Assembly (NCBI GenBank): GCA_947461985.1
Contig: CANHNT010000101.1
Location: forward strand, 1-7,303
Direction of reading: 5' to 3'
Length of the DNA stretch: 7,303 bases
From: Bacteroidota bacterium
GTDB taxonomy: Bacteria > Bacteroidota > Bacteroidia > Chitinophagales > Chitinophagaceae
Part shown: positions 1 through 6,905 of the stretch, piece after piece
How positions within the stretch are numbered: the stretch's first letter is position 1
How the letters are laid out: every line of letters starts with the position of its first letter
Made by a program: the position numbers and the translations under genes
The notes under the pieces: model-generated
The model's database searches: none
The model's input: the letters and a program-made list of their open reading frames with translations, nothing else
Told to the model about the DNA's origin: nothing

Positions 1-2537
1 TCGTCTTTCTCTTTTTTATCGCTTTTGTTCGATAACGGTTGAGACATTTTACTGCCATCACGGTAAAGGGCATTCGATTTCAACCCTAATTCCCAACTCA
101 ATTGGTAGCAATCTTTAATATCTTCGATAGATGCTTCGTTAGGAAGATTAATTGTTTTAGAAATTGCTCCAGAAATAAATGGTTGAGTTGCAGCCATCAT
201 TTTTATATGACCTGAGTGATGAATGAAACGTTGTCCGTTTTTACCACATTTATTGGCACAATCAAAAACAGGTAAATGCTCTTCTTTTAATAATGGAGCA
301 CCTTCCAACATCATGGTTCCACAAACATAATCTTTGGCTACGCTAATTTCTTCGTTCTTAAATCCTAATTCATCAATCAACGAAAATAACGGACTCATAT
401 ATTGTTCTTGAGTGTAGCCCAAACGTTGTAAACACTCTTCACCTAAAGTATAATGATTAAATACGAAAGAAATATCAAAAGAACTTTCTACAGCCGTGTC
501 TAATTTTTTCAATTCTTCTGCTAAAAATCCTTTTTCGCTTAATGATTGATGATTAATGTAAGGCGCACCTGCGAAGGTTCCGTGTCCTTTTGCATATTTA
601 ACAATGGCATCGGCATCTTTTTCGTTGTATCCTAAATTTTTCAATGATAAAGGAATACTTTGGTTGATGATTTTGAAATAACCGCCACCACTTAATTTTT
701 TAAATTTCACCAAAGCAAAATCAGGCTCAACTCCAGTGGTATCACAATCCATCACCAAACCAATAGTTCCTGTAGGAGCAATTACGGTTGCTTGAGCATT
801 GCGATAACCATATTTTTCACCCATTTGCACCGCATCATCCCAAGCTTTTGTAGCTGCAGTTAATAAATAATCTGGACAATATTTAGCATTGATACCTAAT
901 GGTTTTATTTCTAAATTATCAAACGCATCTTGTGCATCATAAGCTGCTGCACGATGGTTGCGCATTACGCGTAACATGTGTGATTTGTTTTCTTCGTATC
1001 GGGCAAAAGGTCCTAAATGACGAGCCATTTCTGATGAAGTTTTGTAAGAAACTCCAGTCATGATTGCAGTTAAAGCACCTGCCATTCCTAAGGCTTTTTC
1101 ACTGTCGTAAGGAATTCCTTGCACCATTAACAACGAGCCTAAATTAGCATATCCTAAACCTAATGTTCTGTAATCGTAGCTTAATTGTGCTACTTCTTTT
1201 GAAGGAAATTGAGCCATCAAAACAGAAATCTCTAAAACAACAGTCCATAAACGAGCCACATATTCATAGCCAGTTACATCAAATTGCAAGGTTTCTTCAT
1301 TATAGAATTTACGAAGATTCATAGAGGCTAAATTACAAGCCGTATTATCTAAAAACATATATTCTGAACAAGGGTTACTTGCTCTAATTCGTCCACCTTC
1401 GGGGCAAGTGTGCCATTCGTTGATGGTTGTATCATATTGTGTTCCAGGGTCAGCACAACGCCAAGCAGCATAGGCAATTTGTTCCCACAAATCTTTTGCA
1501 GGAATTTTTTTCATTACCTTACCATCTGTTCTTCCCTTCAATTCCCAATCTTCATTATTTTCTAATGCTTTAAAGAATTCATTCGGTACACGAACGGAGT
1601 TGTTTGAGTTTTGACCACTTACGGTTTTGTAGGCTTCGCCTTCATAATCGTGGCTATATCCTGCAGCTATCAAAGCAGCTACTTTTTTCTCTTCTTCAAC
1701 TTTCCAATTTACAAAAAGCTCAATTTCAGGATGGTCTAAATCTAAACAAACCATTTTTGCAGCACGACGTGTTGTTCCTCCACTTTTAATGGCACCAGCA
1801 CTTCGATCACCAATTTTTAAGAAGGACATGATACCACTTGAAGTTCCACCTCCACTCAATCTTTCACCTTCACCTCTAATGTTTGAATAGTTTGTGCCTA
1901 CACCCGAACCATATTTAAAAATACGAGCCTCACGAACCCATAAATCCATGATTCCACCTTCGTTCACTAAATCGTCGTTCACACTCAAAATAAAACAGGC
2001 ATGCGGTTGAGGACGCTCATAGGCATTTTGTGATTTCTCTAATTCTCCAGTTATTGGATTCACAAAATAATGTCCTTGTGGTGTTCCTGTAATGCCATAA
2101 GCAGAGTGCAAACCAGTATTAAACCATTGTGGACTATTCGGTGCGCAGCTTTGATTTAAGATAGTGTAAACTAACTCATCGTAAAATACTTGTGCGTCTT
2201 CTTTGCTATTAAAATAATTATATTTTTCTCCCCATTGTCTCCAACAACCAGCCATCCGATGGGCAACTTGTTTTACAGACGTTTCACGACCTAATGTTCC
2301 ATCTTCTTGTGGCACACCGGCTTTACGAAAATATTTTTGTGCTAAAATATCCGTAGCAATTTGACTCCATTGAGCAGGAACTTCAACGTTTTTAATTTCA
2401 AAAATAGTTTCTCCATTGGGATTGCGTATTACAGAGGTTCTGTAATCATACTCAAATAAGTCATAAACGCTCTGTGAGTCGTTTGTGTAATAACGTTGGA
2501 ATTGTAATCCGGTGTTTGCTGTAGCTTTTTTGCTCAT
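1..2537 (-). CDS. nrdJ: Adenosylcobalamin-dependent (class II) ribonucleotide reductase, 3' end off the window
   Basis: Reduces ribonucleotides to deoxyribonucleotides using a thiyl radical generated from coenzyme B12; cytoplasmic, oxygen-independent. The frame is open from ATG at 2537 to the left edge (845 complete codons, no stop). Visible landmarks: first redox cysteine in PHACFILSV (Cys181); the radical-site motif NPCSE (Asn388, Cys390, Glu392); the partner redox cysteine in DNTACNLAS (Cys401); the PTGTIG loop (588-593), in the form typical of class II enzymes; and a late block with FDCANKCGK (Cys760, Cys764), MMAATQPFISGAISKTIN and ALYRDGSKMSQPL. The lysine-rich segment at the left edge looks like the linker before the C-terminal tail, which in this family carries the cysteines re-reduced by thioredoxin; that part is missing. 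The N-terminus (FQRYYTND..., WSQIATDILAQKYFRK) matches the usual NrdJ start, with no ATP-cone visible, so overall activity control by ATP/dATP is not expected from this part. No frameshift. Family assignment is very secure; exact full length is unknown. Confidence 0.96.
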   Translation of the reverse strand, partial: MSKKATANTGLQFQRYYTNDSQSVYDLFEYDYRTSVIRNPNGETIFEIKNVEVPAQWSQIATDILAQKYFRKAGVPQEDGTLGRETSVKQVAHRMAGCWRQWGEKYNYFNSKEDAQVFYDELVYTILNQSCAPNSPQWFNTGLHSAYGITGTPQGHYFVNPITGELEKSQNAYERPQPHACFILSVNDDLVNEGGIMDLWVREARIFKYGSGVGTNYSNIRGEGERLSGGGTSSGIMSFLKIGDRSAGAIKSGGTTRRAAKMVCLDLDHPEIELFVNWKVEEEKKVAALIAAGYSHDYEGEAYKTVSGQNSNNSVRVPNEFFKALENNEDWELKGRTDGKVMKKIPAKDLWEQIAYAAWRCADPGTQYDTTINEWHTCPEGGRIRASNPCSEYMFLDNTACNLASMNLRKFYNEETLQFDVTGYEYVARLWTVVLEISVLMAQFPSKEVAQLSYDYRTLGLGYANLGSLLMVQGIPYDSEKALGMAGALTAIMTGVSYKTSSEMARHLGPFARYEENKSHMLRVMRNHRAAAYDAQDAFDNLEIKPLGINAKYCPDYLLTAATKAWDDAVQMGEKYGYRNAQATVIAPTGTIGLVMDCDTTGVEPDFALVKFKKLSGGGYFKIINQSIPLSLKNLGYNEKDADAIVKYAKGHGTFAGAPYINHQSLSEKGFLAEELKKLDTAVESSFDISFVFNHYTLGEECLQRLGYTQEQYMSPLFSLIDELGFKNEEISVAKDYVCGTMMLEGAPLLKEEHLPVFDCANKCGKNGQRFIHHSGHIKMMAATQPFISGAISKTINLPNEASIEDIKDCYQLSWELGLKSNALYRDGSKMSQPLSNKSDKKEKD

Positions 2538-2591
2538 GTTATGTATTTTAAAAAGTGGATATTGTTTTAAATTAAATTTGACTTACTGATT

Positions 2592-2613
2592 ATCAATTGA
2601 TTGTTATCATAAC
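2592..2613. promoter_or_regulatory. Paired palindromes in the nrdJ leader / start region
   Basis: ATCAATTGAT (2592-2601) is a perfect 10-bp palindrome. One base further on, GTTAT-C-ATAAC (2603-2613) is a perfect 5+1+5 inverted repeat. The latter overlaps the predicted nrdJ transcription start, so it could be an operator half-site pair. AT-rich palindromes arise easily by chance, and neither matches a regulator motif I recognise; in particular they do not fit the NrdR box. Confidence 0.25.
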
Positions 2614-2617
2614 GGTG

Positions 2618-2647
2618 CAGAAGTAAAATTTAAAATTGCGAGACGAA
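2618..2647 (-). promoter_or_regulatory. Candidate promoter of nrdJ
   Basis: Read on the minus strand, TACTTCTG (2625 to 2618) followed by GCACC is one mismatch from the Bacteroidota -7 box TAnnTTTG. A weak TTCG (2647-2644) lies 18 bp upstream at -33. Transcription would start near 2612 and give a leader of about 75 nt before ATG at 2537. A second TATCTTCG (2651 to 2644) is an alternative -7 box with a poorer upstream element. The call rests on consensus matching only. Confidence 0.4.
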
Positions 2648-2680
2648 GATATTTTCTGAAAACTATTTATAAGAATTAGT

Positions 2681-2787
2681 TTATTCACAAACTGTGTATA
2701 TTAACATTTGAGTTTGGCACTATACAGTAAAATCAATCTGTATAACGATGTGAATAAAAAAAAATAATTTTTTATTTATTATGCATA
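2681..2787. promoter_or_regulatory. DnaA-box cluster with AT-only tract
   Basis: TTATTCACA (2681-2689) and its inverse TGTGAATAA (2749-2757) both fit the DnaA box TTATNCACA exactly. One-mismatch candidates accompany them: TGTGTATAT (2693-2701), which forms an inverted pair with the first box across 3 bp; TCTGTATAA (2737-2745); and TTATGCATA (2779-2787). Positions 2753-2782 are 30 consecutive A/T bases starting inside the second box, as expected of an easily unwound segment. The cluster lies 144-220 bp upstream of nrdJ. In other bacteria DnaA is known to control ribonucleotide reductase promoters (nrdAB of E. coli). Whether this is a regulatory site or an origin cannot be told from sequence alone. 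Confidence 0.5.
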
Positions 2788-2926
2788 GTCAATTACAGTG
2801 GTTTTTTTGACCCAAAAACATTCTTTTGGAAACGATTTTCTTCGCATTTTTTGACGAACATTTTTAAATTAAATTTTTCAGTTTGGAGCACTTATTTTGA
2901 AAAAAAATAGTAAGAAAATCTTTGTG

Positions 2927-2944
2927 GTTAATTAACTATATTTG
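2927..2944 (+). promoter_or_regulatory. Promoter -7 box with abutting palindrome for the small membrane protein gene
   Basis: TATATTTG (2937-2944) is a perfect match to the Bacteroidota TAnnTTTG box. The start codon at 2965 is 20 bp beyond it, giving a short leader of roughly 15 nt. The upstream -33 element is poor: the nearest TTTG (2921-2924) is only 12 bp away. Directly against the box lies the perfect palindrome GTTAATTAAC (2927-2936), placed where a repressor or activator could act. Confidence 0.55.
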
Positions 2945-2964
2945 CATTTATAAATAACATACTC

Positions 2965-3381
2965 ATGAGAAAAATCATTTTCCTATTTCTATTATTCTTT
3001 TTATTGTTTGGTACCGGTTATGTTTATTGGTTTTATTACAATTCATTCAGCGATGGTTCAAGAGAAGGCGTTCTTTACAAATTTTCAAGGAAAGGCGATA
3101 TTTTTAAAACTTGGGAAGGTGAAATTATTCAACCTGGTTACCGAGCAGGTGTAGGCACTATCAATAGTAATAACTTAAATTTTTCTGTTGCCGATTTATC
3201 ATTAATTGATACACTAAACAAATCAATTGGCAAAATGATTAAAGTGCATTATGTACAATATCGTAAAAGTTTGCCTTGGAGAGGAGAGAACTACAATGGG
3301 AAAAATCAAGAAAATGGTCAATATATGATTGATCGGATTGAAAAAGTTTCTGAAGCAAATTTAGCCATTCCAGGTTTGTAA
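2965..3381 (+). CDS. Small membrane-anchored conserved protein of unknown function
   Basis: 138 residues. Residues 3-25 are a single strongly hydrophobic helix after MRK, with no lipobox cysteine and no clear cleavage site, so this is most simply an N-terminal anchor. The remaining ~110 residues are hydrophilic and would face the periplasm. Recognisable stretches are GVLYKFSRKGDIFKTWEGEI (36-55) near the membrane and a later KVHYVQYRKSLPWRGE followed by a YMIDRIE end. This architecture recalls a short Bacteroidota family that, from memory, is sometimes mislabelled 6-phosphogluconate dehydrogenase; nothing here resembles that enzyme (no Rossmann glycine motif, far too short). The alternating hydrophobic pattern suggests a small beta-rich domain, which is inference. 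A good -7 box sits 20 bp upstream of the ATG. The stop is 2 bp from the convergent methyltransferase stop. No function can be assigned. Confidence 0.85.
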   Translation: MRKIIFLFLLFFLLFGTGYVYWFYYNSFSDGSREGVLYKFSRKGDIFKTWEGEIIQPGYRAGVGTINSNNLNFSVADLSLIDTLNKSIGKMIKVHYVQYRKSLPWRGENYNGKNQENGQYMIDRIEKVSEANLAIPGL

Positions 3382-3383
3382 TA

Positions 3384-4082
3384 TTACCCTAACATCAAAA
3401 AAACGGCTGGCTTTTTATGAAAGGAAATACTCATTTGTTTCCATTGCGCTACTGTTTTTGAAATAATTAGTTCCTCTTTTCCTGTTAAATTACAAGCAAC
3501 ACAAATTCGTGTTTCGTTTGAACAATTTTTGATTAGTTCAGCTAGTAATTGGTCATTTCGATAGGGTGTTTCTATAAAAATTTGGGTGCAATTTTTTATC
3601 CTGCTTTCAATTTCAACCTCCTTAATTTTTGAGGATAAAAAAGGTTGTTTATTGGGCAAATACCCTAAAAATTGAAATTGTTGTCCATTAAAACCGCTAG
3701 CCATAAGTGCTAATAAAATAGAATTAGGCCCTACATAAGGAATGACTTTTACTTCGTTTTGATGAGCCAATGCCACCAATTCTTGTCCAGGATCGGCTAC
3801 ACTTGGGCACCCAGCTTCACTAATAAAACCAATATCATTGCCTGCTAACCATATTTTTTTAGCTTCGGCTAACGACTCATTTTCATGTTCGTTGAGCATA
3901 TAAAACGTTAAATCATCAATAACAATGTCTCGATTCAGTTTTTTCAAAAATCGTCGGGCACTTTTAATTTCTTCAACATAAAAAATATTGAGTTTAGAAA
4001 CTACTTCAATTAAATAAGAAGGAATTGCTTCTATAGCATCTTCTGCTAAAATATTTGGAATCAGATGTAATGAACCTTTCAT
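3384..4082 (-). CDS. RsmI-like SAM-dependent methyltransferase (tetrapyrrole methylase superfamily)
   Basis: 232 residues, about the length of RsmI, the 16S rRNA C1402 2'-O-ribose methyltransferase. Family hallmarks seen: GFISEAGCPSVADPG (85-99), the SAM/substrate-pocket segment; VGPNSILLALMASGF (117-131), equivalent to the VPGPSA... helix of RsmI; and FIETPYRND (169-177), matching the FYE.P.R segment. The canonical RsmI N-terminus with its TPIGNL motif is replaced by GSLHLIPNILAEDAIEAIP, and EEIKSARRFLKKL (37-49) follows in place of the usual ED.R.t..LL. This fits the second RsmI-like paralogue that I recall being common in Bacteroidota, rather than RsmI itself, so the substrate is uncertain. 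The start ATG at 4082 is 1 bp after the stop of the EI24 gene, so the two are almost certainly co-transcribed. The 3' end meets the convergent small gene with a 2-bp gap. Confidence 0.88.
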   Translation of the reverse strand: MKGSLHLIPNILAEDAIEAIPSYLIEVVSKLNIFYVEEIKSARRFLKKLNRDIVIDDLTFYMLNEHENESLAEAKKIWLAGNDIGFISEAGCPSVADPGQELVALAHQNEVKVIPYVGPNSILLALMASGFNGQQFQFLGYLPNKQPFLSSKIKEVEIESRIKNCTQIFIETPYRNDQLLAELIKNCSNETRICVACNLTGKEELIISKTVAQWKQMSISFHKKPAVFLMLG

Positions 4083-4083
4083 A

Positions 4084-4842
4084 TTATTTTTTTAAGTGTT
4101 TGTAAAATGTCAAAGTGCCTGCAATGGCCGAAAGTGGTGCGATAATAATAATTCCAATAAATGGAACAAGAATTGAGAAATACATTATAAGCCCATTGCC
4201 GATAGCCAATCCTTTGCGGTTTGAAATAAGTAATCTGCTTTGTTTTGCAGTCAATTTTTCGCGTTCAGCATTATAATCTAAAACAGAGAATCCAAAATAA
4301 TAGCAATCAATTATTAATATAAGGAAACTGAAAAGCCAACCAATAATGGGAATAAACGAGAAAATGAATAAAATGAGGGTTAAAAACAATTGTTTTAAAA
4401 AGTTTCTGCCAGAAAGGATAATTCCTCTAAAAACGTCTTTCGAAAATTGTATTAAGTTAAAAGAAAAGGTTTTTCCTGTAATAATTTCGGCTGTGCGTTC
4501 AGAAATATAAGCAAACAAGGGAGATGCTAATGCTAAAAAGAGGTATTTATAAAAAGAAATAAATAAGAAAAAGGAAGATAAATAAAAACCAATTTTGGTG
4601 GCTGTAACAATCCAAGAATAGTCTTTTGCCCAATTTGAAATTTTTGATAGAAAAGGAATGTTTAATAATAAATCAATTCCAAAATCCATTCCAAGCCAAA
4701 TTAAGTAAGCCGAAATGACCATAATACAAAGATAAACCAACAATGAACTCAGAAAAAGTTTGTGTAAATGATGATGCTTTATGAATTTTATTGATTCAAA
4801 ATACGCATGAATAGCAACCTTTATATCTAAAAATACTTGCAT
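4084..4842 (-). CDS. EI24 domain / CysZ-like integral membrane protein
   Basis: 252 residues, very hydrophobic. About four membrane regions are visible: ~28-52, ~80-111, ~150-182 (with FIPIIGW at 163-169) and ~214-246. The segment LASPLFAYISERTAEI (105-120), between the second and third regions, is the signature-like part of the EI24/CysZ family (lasPl...E). CysZ of E. coli is a sulfate permease, but Bacteroidota members are not linked to cysteine genes here, and transport of sulfate is unproven. Topology has positively charged loops (IKHHHLHK at 21-28; AEREKLTAKQSR at 192-203). It is the first gene of a two-gene unit with the RsmI-like methyltransferase, 1 bp apart. A perfect TAnnTTTG box ends only 4 bp before the ATG. 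No internal methionine is a plausible alternative start, because the next one (Met41) is inside the first membrane helix. Family call fairly secure, function not. Confidence 0.87.
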   Translation of the reverse strand: MQVFLDIKVAIHAYFESIKFIKHHHLHKLFLSSLLVYLCIMVISAYLIWLGMDFGIDLLLNIPFLSKISNWAKDYSWIVTATKIGFYLSSFFLFISFYKYLFLALASPLFAYISERTAEIITGKTFSFNLIQFSKDVFRGIILSGRNFLKQLFLTLILFIFSFIPIIGWLFSFLILIIDCYYFGFSVLDYNAEREKLTAKQSRLLISNRKGLAIGNGLIMYFSILVPFIGIIIIAPLSAIAGTLTFYKHLKK

Positions 4843-4846
4843 TAGC

Positions 4847-4854
4847 CAAAAATA
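4847..4854 (-). promoter_or_regulatory. Candidate -7 box for the EI24/methyltransferase unit
   Basis: On the minus strand TATTTTTG (4854 to 4847) matches TAnnTTTG exactly, and only GCTA separates it from the ATG at 4842. Transcription from it would begin at about the start codon, giving a leaderless or nearly leaderless message. No good -33 TTTG is seen at normal distance (a TTTG lies 27 bp upstream), so the box may be fortuitous. Confidence 0.35.
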
Positions 4855-4942
4855 AGGTATTAATATTGGTTAAAAGAAAGGCAAATTGATTTTTACTATT
4901 ATAATTTATGAATATTTAAACATTTACTATCTAAAAAAATAT

Positions 4943-4950
4943 TATTTTTG
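4943..4950 (+). promoter_or_regulatory. Candidate -7 box for dxs
   Basis: TATTTTTG fits the Bacteroidota -7 consensus exactly and lies 17 bp before the dxs ATG, implying a leader of roughly a dozen bases. The -33 region has only a degenerate ATTTAC (4922-4927). The 125-bp spacer 4843-4967 is shared with the divergent EI24 gene and shows no other recognisable site. Confidence 0.5.
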
Positions 4951-4967
4951 AGCATACAATTTTTTAC

Positions 4968-6887
4968 ATGGAGATTAAAGCAGGGCCACTACTATCGACA
5001 ATCAATTATCCTTCTGACCTTAAGAAAGTCAAAAAAGAAGATTTGCAACAAGTTTGTACTGAATTGCGTCAATTTATTATCGATTCGGTAAGTGTTAATG
5101 GAGGTCATTTTGGGGCCAGTTTGGGCGTTGTTGAGCTTTCGGTAGCTTTACATTATGTTTATAACACACCAATAGACCAATTGGTTTGGGATGTGGGCCA
5201 TCAAGCTTATGGGCATAAAATTTTAACAGGAAGACGACAAGTTTTTCATACGAACAGAAAATATGGAGGCATCAGTGGATTTCCCAAAAGAAGCGAAAGC
5301 GAATACGATGCATTTGGAGTAGGGCATTCATCTACTTCCATTTCTGCAGCATTAGGAATGTCTATAGCGGCAGGATTATTAGGTAAAAACGAGCAAAAAC
5401 ATGTGGCAATTATTGGAGATGGTTCTATGACAGCAGGTTTGCCGTTTGAAGCATTGCAGCATGCAGGTTCGTCTAAAGCTGACATTTTGATTATTTTAAA
5501 CGATAATCAAATGAGTATTGATCCCAATATTGGCTCATTGCGTGAATATTTAACTGACATTACAACATCAAAAACATATAATAAAGTAAGAGATGATGTT
5601 TGGAAAGTATTAGGTAAAATGCCTTATGGAAAATTTAATCAAAAATTAGCGTCAAAAATTGAAGGAGGTATAAAAGGGGTTGTTTCAAAAACAAGTAATC
5701 TTTTTGAAGCATTAGGCCTTCGCTATTTTGGAAATGTTGATGGACACAATGTATTAAAGTTAGTAGAAATACTTAAAGATTTACATCAAATAAAAGGACC
5801 TAAAGTATTGCATATCAACACAATAAAAGGTAAAGGATACGATTTGGCTGAAAAAGATCAAACGCTTTGGCATGCTCCAGGAATATTTGATAAAATAACA
5901 GGTAAAATTAATAAAGTAGTATTTGATTCGCCACAACCGCCAAAATACCAAGATGTATTTGGTAAAACATTGGTAGAACTTGCAAACCAAAATCCTAAAG
6001 TTATGGGAGTAACACCTGCCATGCCGTCAGGATGTTCTATGAAATTTATGATGGAAGAGATGCCTGATCGAGCATTTGATGTAGGTATTTGTGAGCAACA
6101 TGCCGTTACATTGAGTGCAGGTTTAGCAACCCAAGGCATGAAGGTATTTTGTAATATCTATTCCACTTTTATGCAACGTGCTTACGATATGGTAATACAT
6201 GATGTAGCGATACAGAAATTGCCGGTAATTATGTGTTTAGATCGAGCTGGAGTTGTAGGTGATGACGGTCCAACGCACCATGGGTGTTACGATATTGCTT
6301 ATATGAGGTGTATTCCGAATATGATTATTGCAGCTCCAATGAATGAACAGGAATTGAGAAATATGATGTATACAGCTCAATTAGATGAAAATGAATTGCC
6401 ATATGTTATTCGTTATCCAAGAGGTGAGGGCGTAATGCCTATATGGCAAACACCTTTTGAAAAAATGACAACCGGTAAGGGAGTATTGGTTCAAGAAGGT
6501 GAAGAGATCGCTATTTTATCCATTGGGCATCCCGGAAATTTTGTAATTTCTGCTTGTCAAGAACTTGAAAATCAAGGAGTTAAACCAACTCACTTTAACA
6601 TGAGGTTTATTAAACCATTGGATGAAACTATCATGCACCATGTTGGTAAAAACTATAAAAAGGTAATTACAATTGAAGATGGAACTGTAGTTGGTGGATT
6701 TGGTTCTGCTTGTTTAGAGTTTTTTGCAGCACACAATTATCAAGTGGAAGTTAAAATACTAGGAATTCCAGATAGATTAGTTGAACATGGCAAACCAGCA
6801 GAATTGCATAAAGAATGTGGTTATGATCAAGATTCGATTGTGGAAACGGTAATCAATTGGAGTGAAGTAAAAATTGAAAGTTATTAG
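4968..6887 (+). CDS. dxs: 1-deoxy-D-xylulose-5-phosphate synthase
   Basis: Thiamine-diphosphate enzyme joining pyruvate and glyceraldehyde 3-phosphate to give DXP, the entry step of the MEP pathway to isoprenoids and also a precursor for thiamine and pyridoxal phosphate. 639 residues, the normal size and apparently complete. In order: GGHFGASLG (45-53) with the conserved His47; DVGHQAYGHKILTGR (75-89); GHSSTSISAALGMS (119-132); the ThDP/Mg motif GDGSMTAG (150-157) to NDNQMSI (178-184); IKGKGY..AE (286-295) with WHAPG (301-305); CEQHAV (375-380) with the catalytic Glu376; DRAGVVGDDGPTHHG (425-439) with Arg426, Asp433 and His437; then the C-terminal transketolase domain (about 505 onward; RFIKPLD, GIPD). 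These equal E. coli Glu370, Arg420, Asp427 and His431 with a constant offset of six. The start fits the family N-terminus (…KKVKKEDLQQVCTELR). Monocistronic: divergent from EI24, and ended by a hairpin terminator 18 bp after the stop. No missing catalytic residue. Confidence 0.98.
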   Translation: MEIKAGPLLSTINYPSDLKKVKKEDLQQVCTELRQFIIDSVSVNGGHFGASLGVVELSVALHYVYNTPIDQLVWDVGHQAYGHKILTGRRQVFHTNRKYGGISGFPKRSESEYDAFGVGHSSTSISAALGMSIAAGLLGKNEQKHVAIIGDGSMTAGLPFEALQHAGSSKADILIILNDNQMSIDPNIGSLREYLTDITTSKTYNKVRDDVWKVLGKMPYGKFNQKLASKIEGGIKGVVSKTSNLFEALGLRYFGNVDGHNVLKLVEILKDLHQIKGPKVLHINTIKGKGYDLAEKDQTLWHAPGIFDKITGKINKVVFDSPQPPKYQDVFGKTLVELANQNPKVMGVTPAMPSGCSMKFMMEEMPDRAFDVGICEQHAVTLSAGLATQGMKVFCNIYSTFMQRAYDMVIHDVAIQKLPVIMCLDRAGVVGDDGPTHHGCYDIAYMRCIPNMIIAAPMNEQELRNMMYTAQLDENELPYVIRYPRGEGVMPIWQTPFEKMTTGKGVLVQEGEEIAILSIGHPGNFVISACQELENQGVKPTHFNMRFIKPLDETIMHHVGKNYKKVITIEDGTVVGGFGSACLEFFAAHNYQVEVKILGIPDRLVEHGKPAELHKECGYDQDSIVETVINWSEVKIESY

Positions 6888-6905
6888 AAAAAACTTTAAG
6901 TAAAG

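Larger units (their letters stand above)
2538..2964. other. 427-bp divergent intergenic region between nrdJ and the small membrane protein gene
   Basis: This gene-free stretch holds a candidate nrdJ promoter (2618-2647), the DnaA-box cluster (2681-2787) and the -7 box of the rightward gene (2937-2944). The part from 2790 to 2920 is AT-rich with runs of T and A but shows no recognisable site, tRNA, riboswitch or open frame of useful length. I specifically looked for a cobalamin riboswitch, since nrdJ is a B12 enzyme, and did not find the GC-rich helices it requires. Confidence 0.8.

Noticed and set aside
1604..1789. 61-codon plus-strand frame inside nrdJ
   Set aside because: It is antisense to the well-conserved nrdJ coding sequence, and its translation has no recognisable features.
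2690..2745. Tandem NrdR boxes
   Set aside because: CTGTGTATA, CTATACAGT and CTGTATAAC have the flavour of half-sites, but none forms the full 16-bp NrdR dyad and the spacing is not that of tandem boxes.
2538..2820. Cobalamin riboswitch upstream of nrdJ (a CCACTG is present on the minus strand near 2798)
   Set aside because: Only a short piece of the B12-box-like text is there; the GC-rich helices and the rest of the conserved core are absent, and the segment lies about 260 bp from the start codon.
3394..3420. A-run / T-run around CGGCTGG as a terminator for the 2965-3381 gene
   Set aside because: Only A-T pairs can form and the GC centre (cggctgg) does not self-pair; the bases are the conserved C-terminal codons of the methyltransferase.
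4843..4967. Operator or small RNA in the EI24/dxs spacer
   Set aside because: Beyond the two -7 boxes there are only short AT-rich imperfect repeats, no stem with a T-tract and no known motif.
5246..6139. Three minus-strand open frames (5246-5485, 5781-5990, 5858-6139)
   Set aside because: All lie opposite dxs, which is fully explained by catalytic motifs; they are shadows of its codon pattern.
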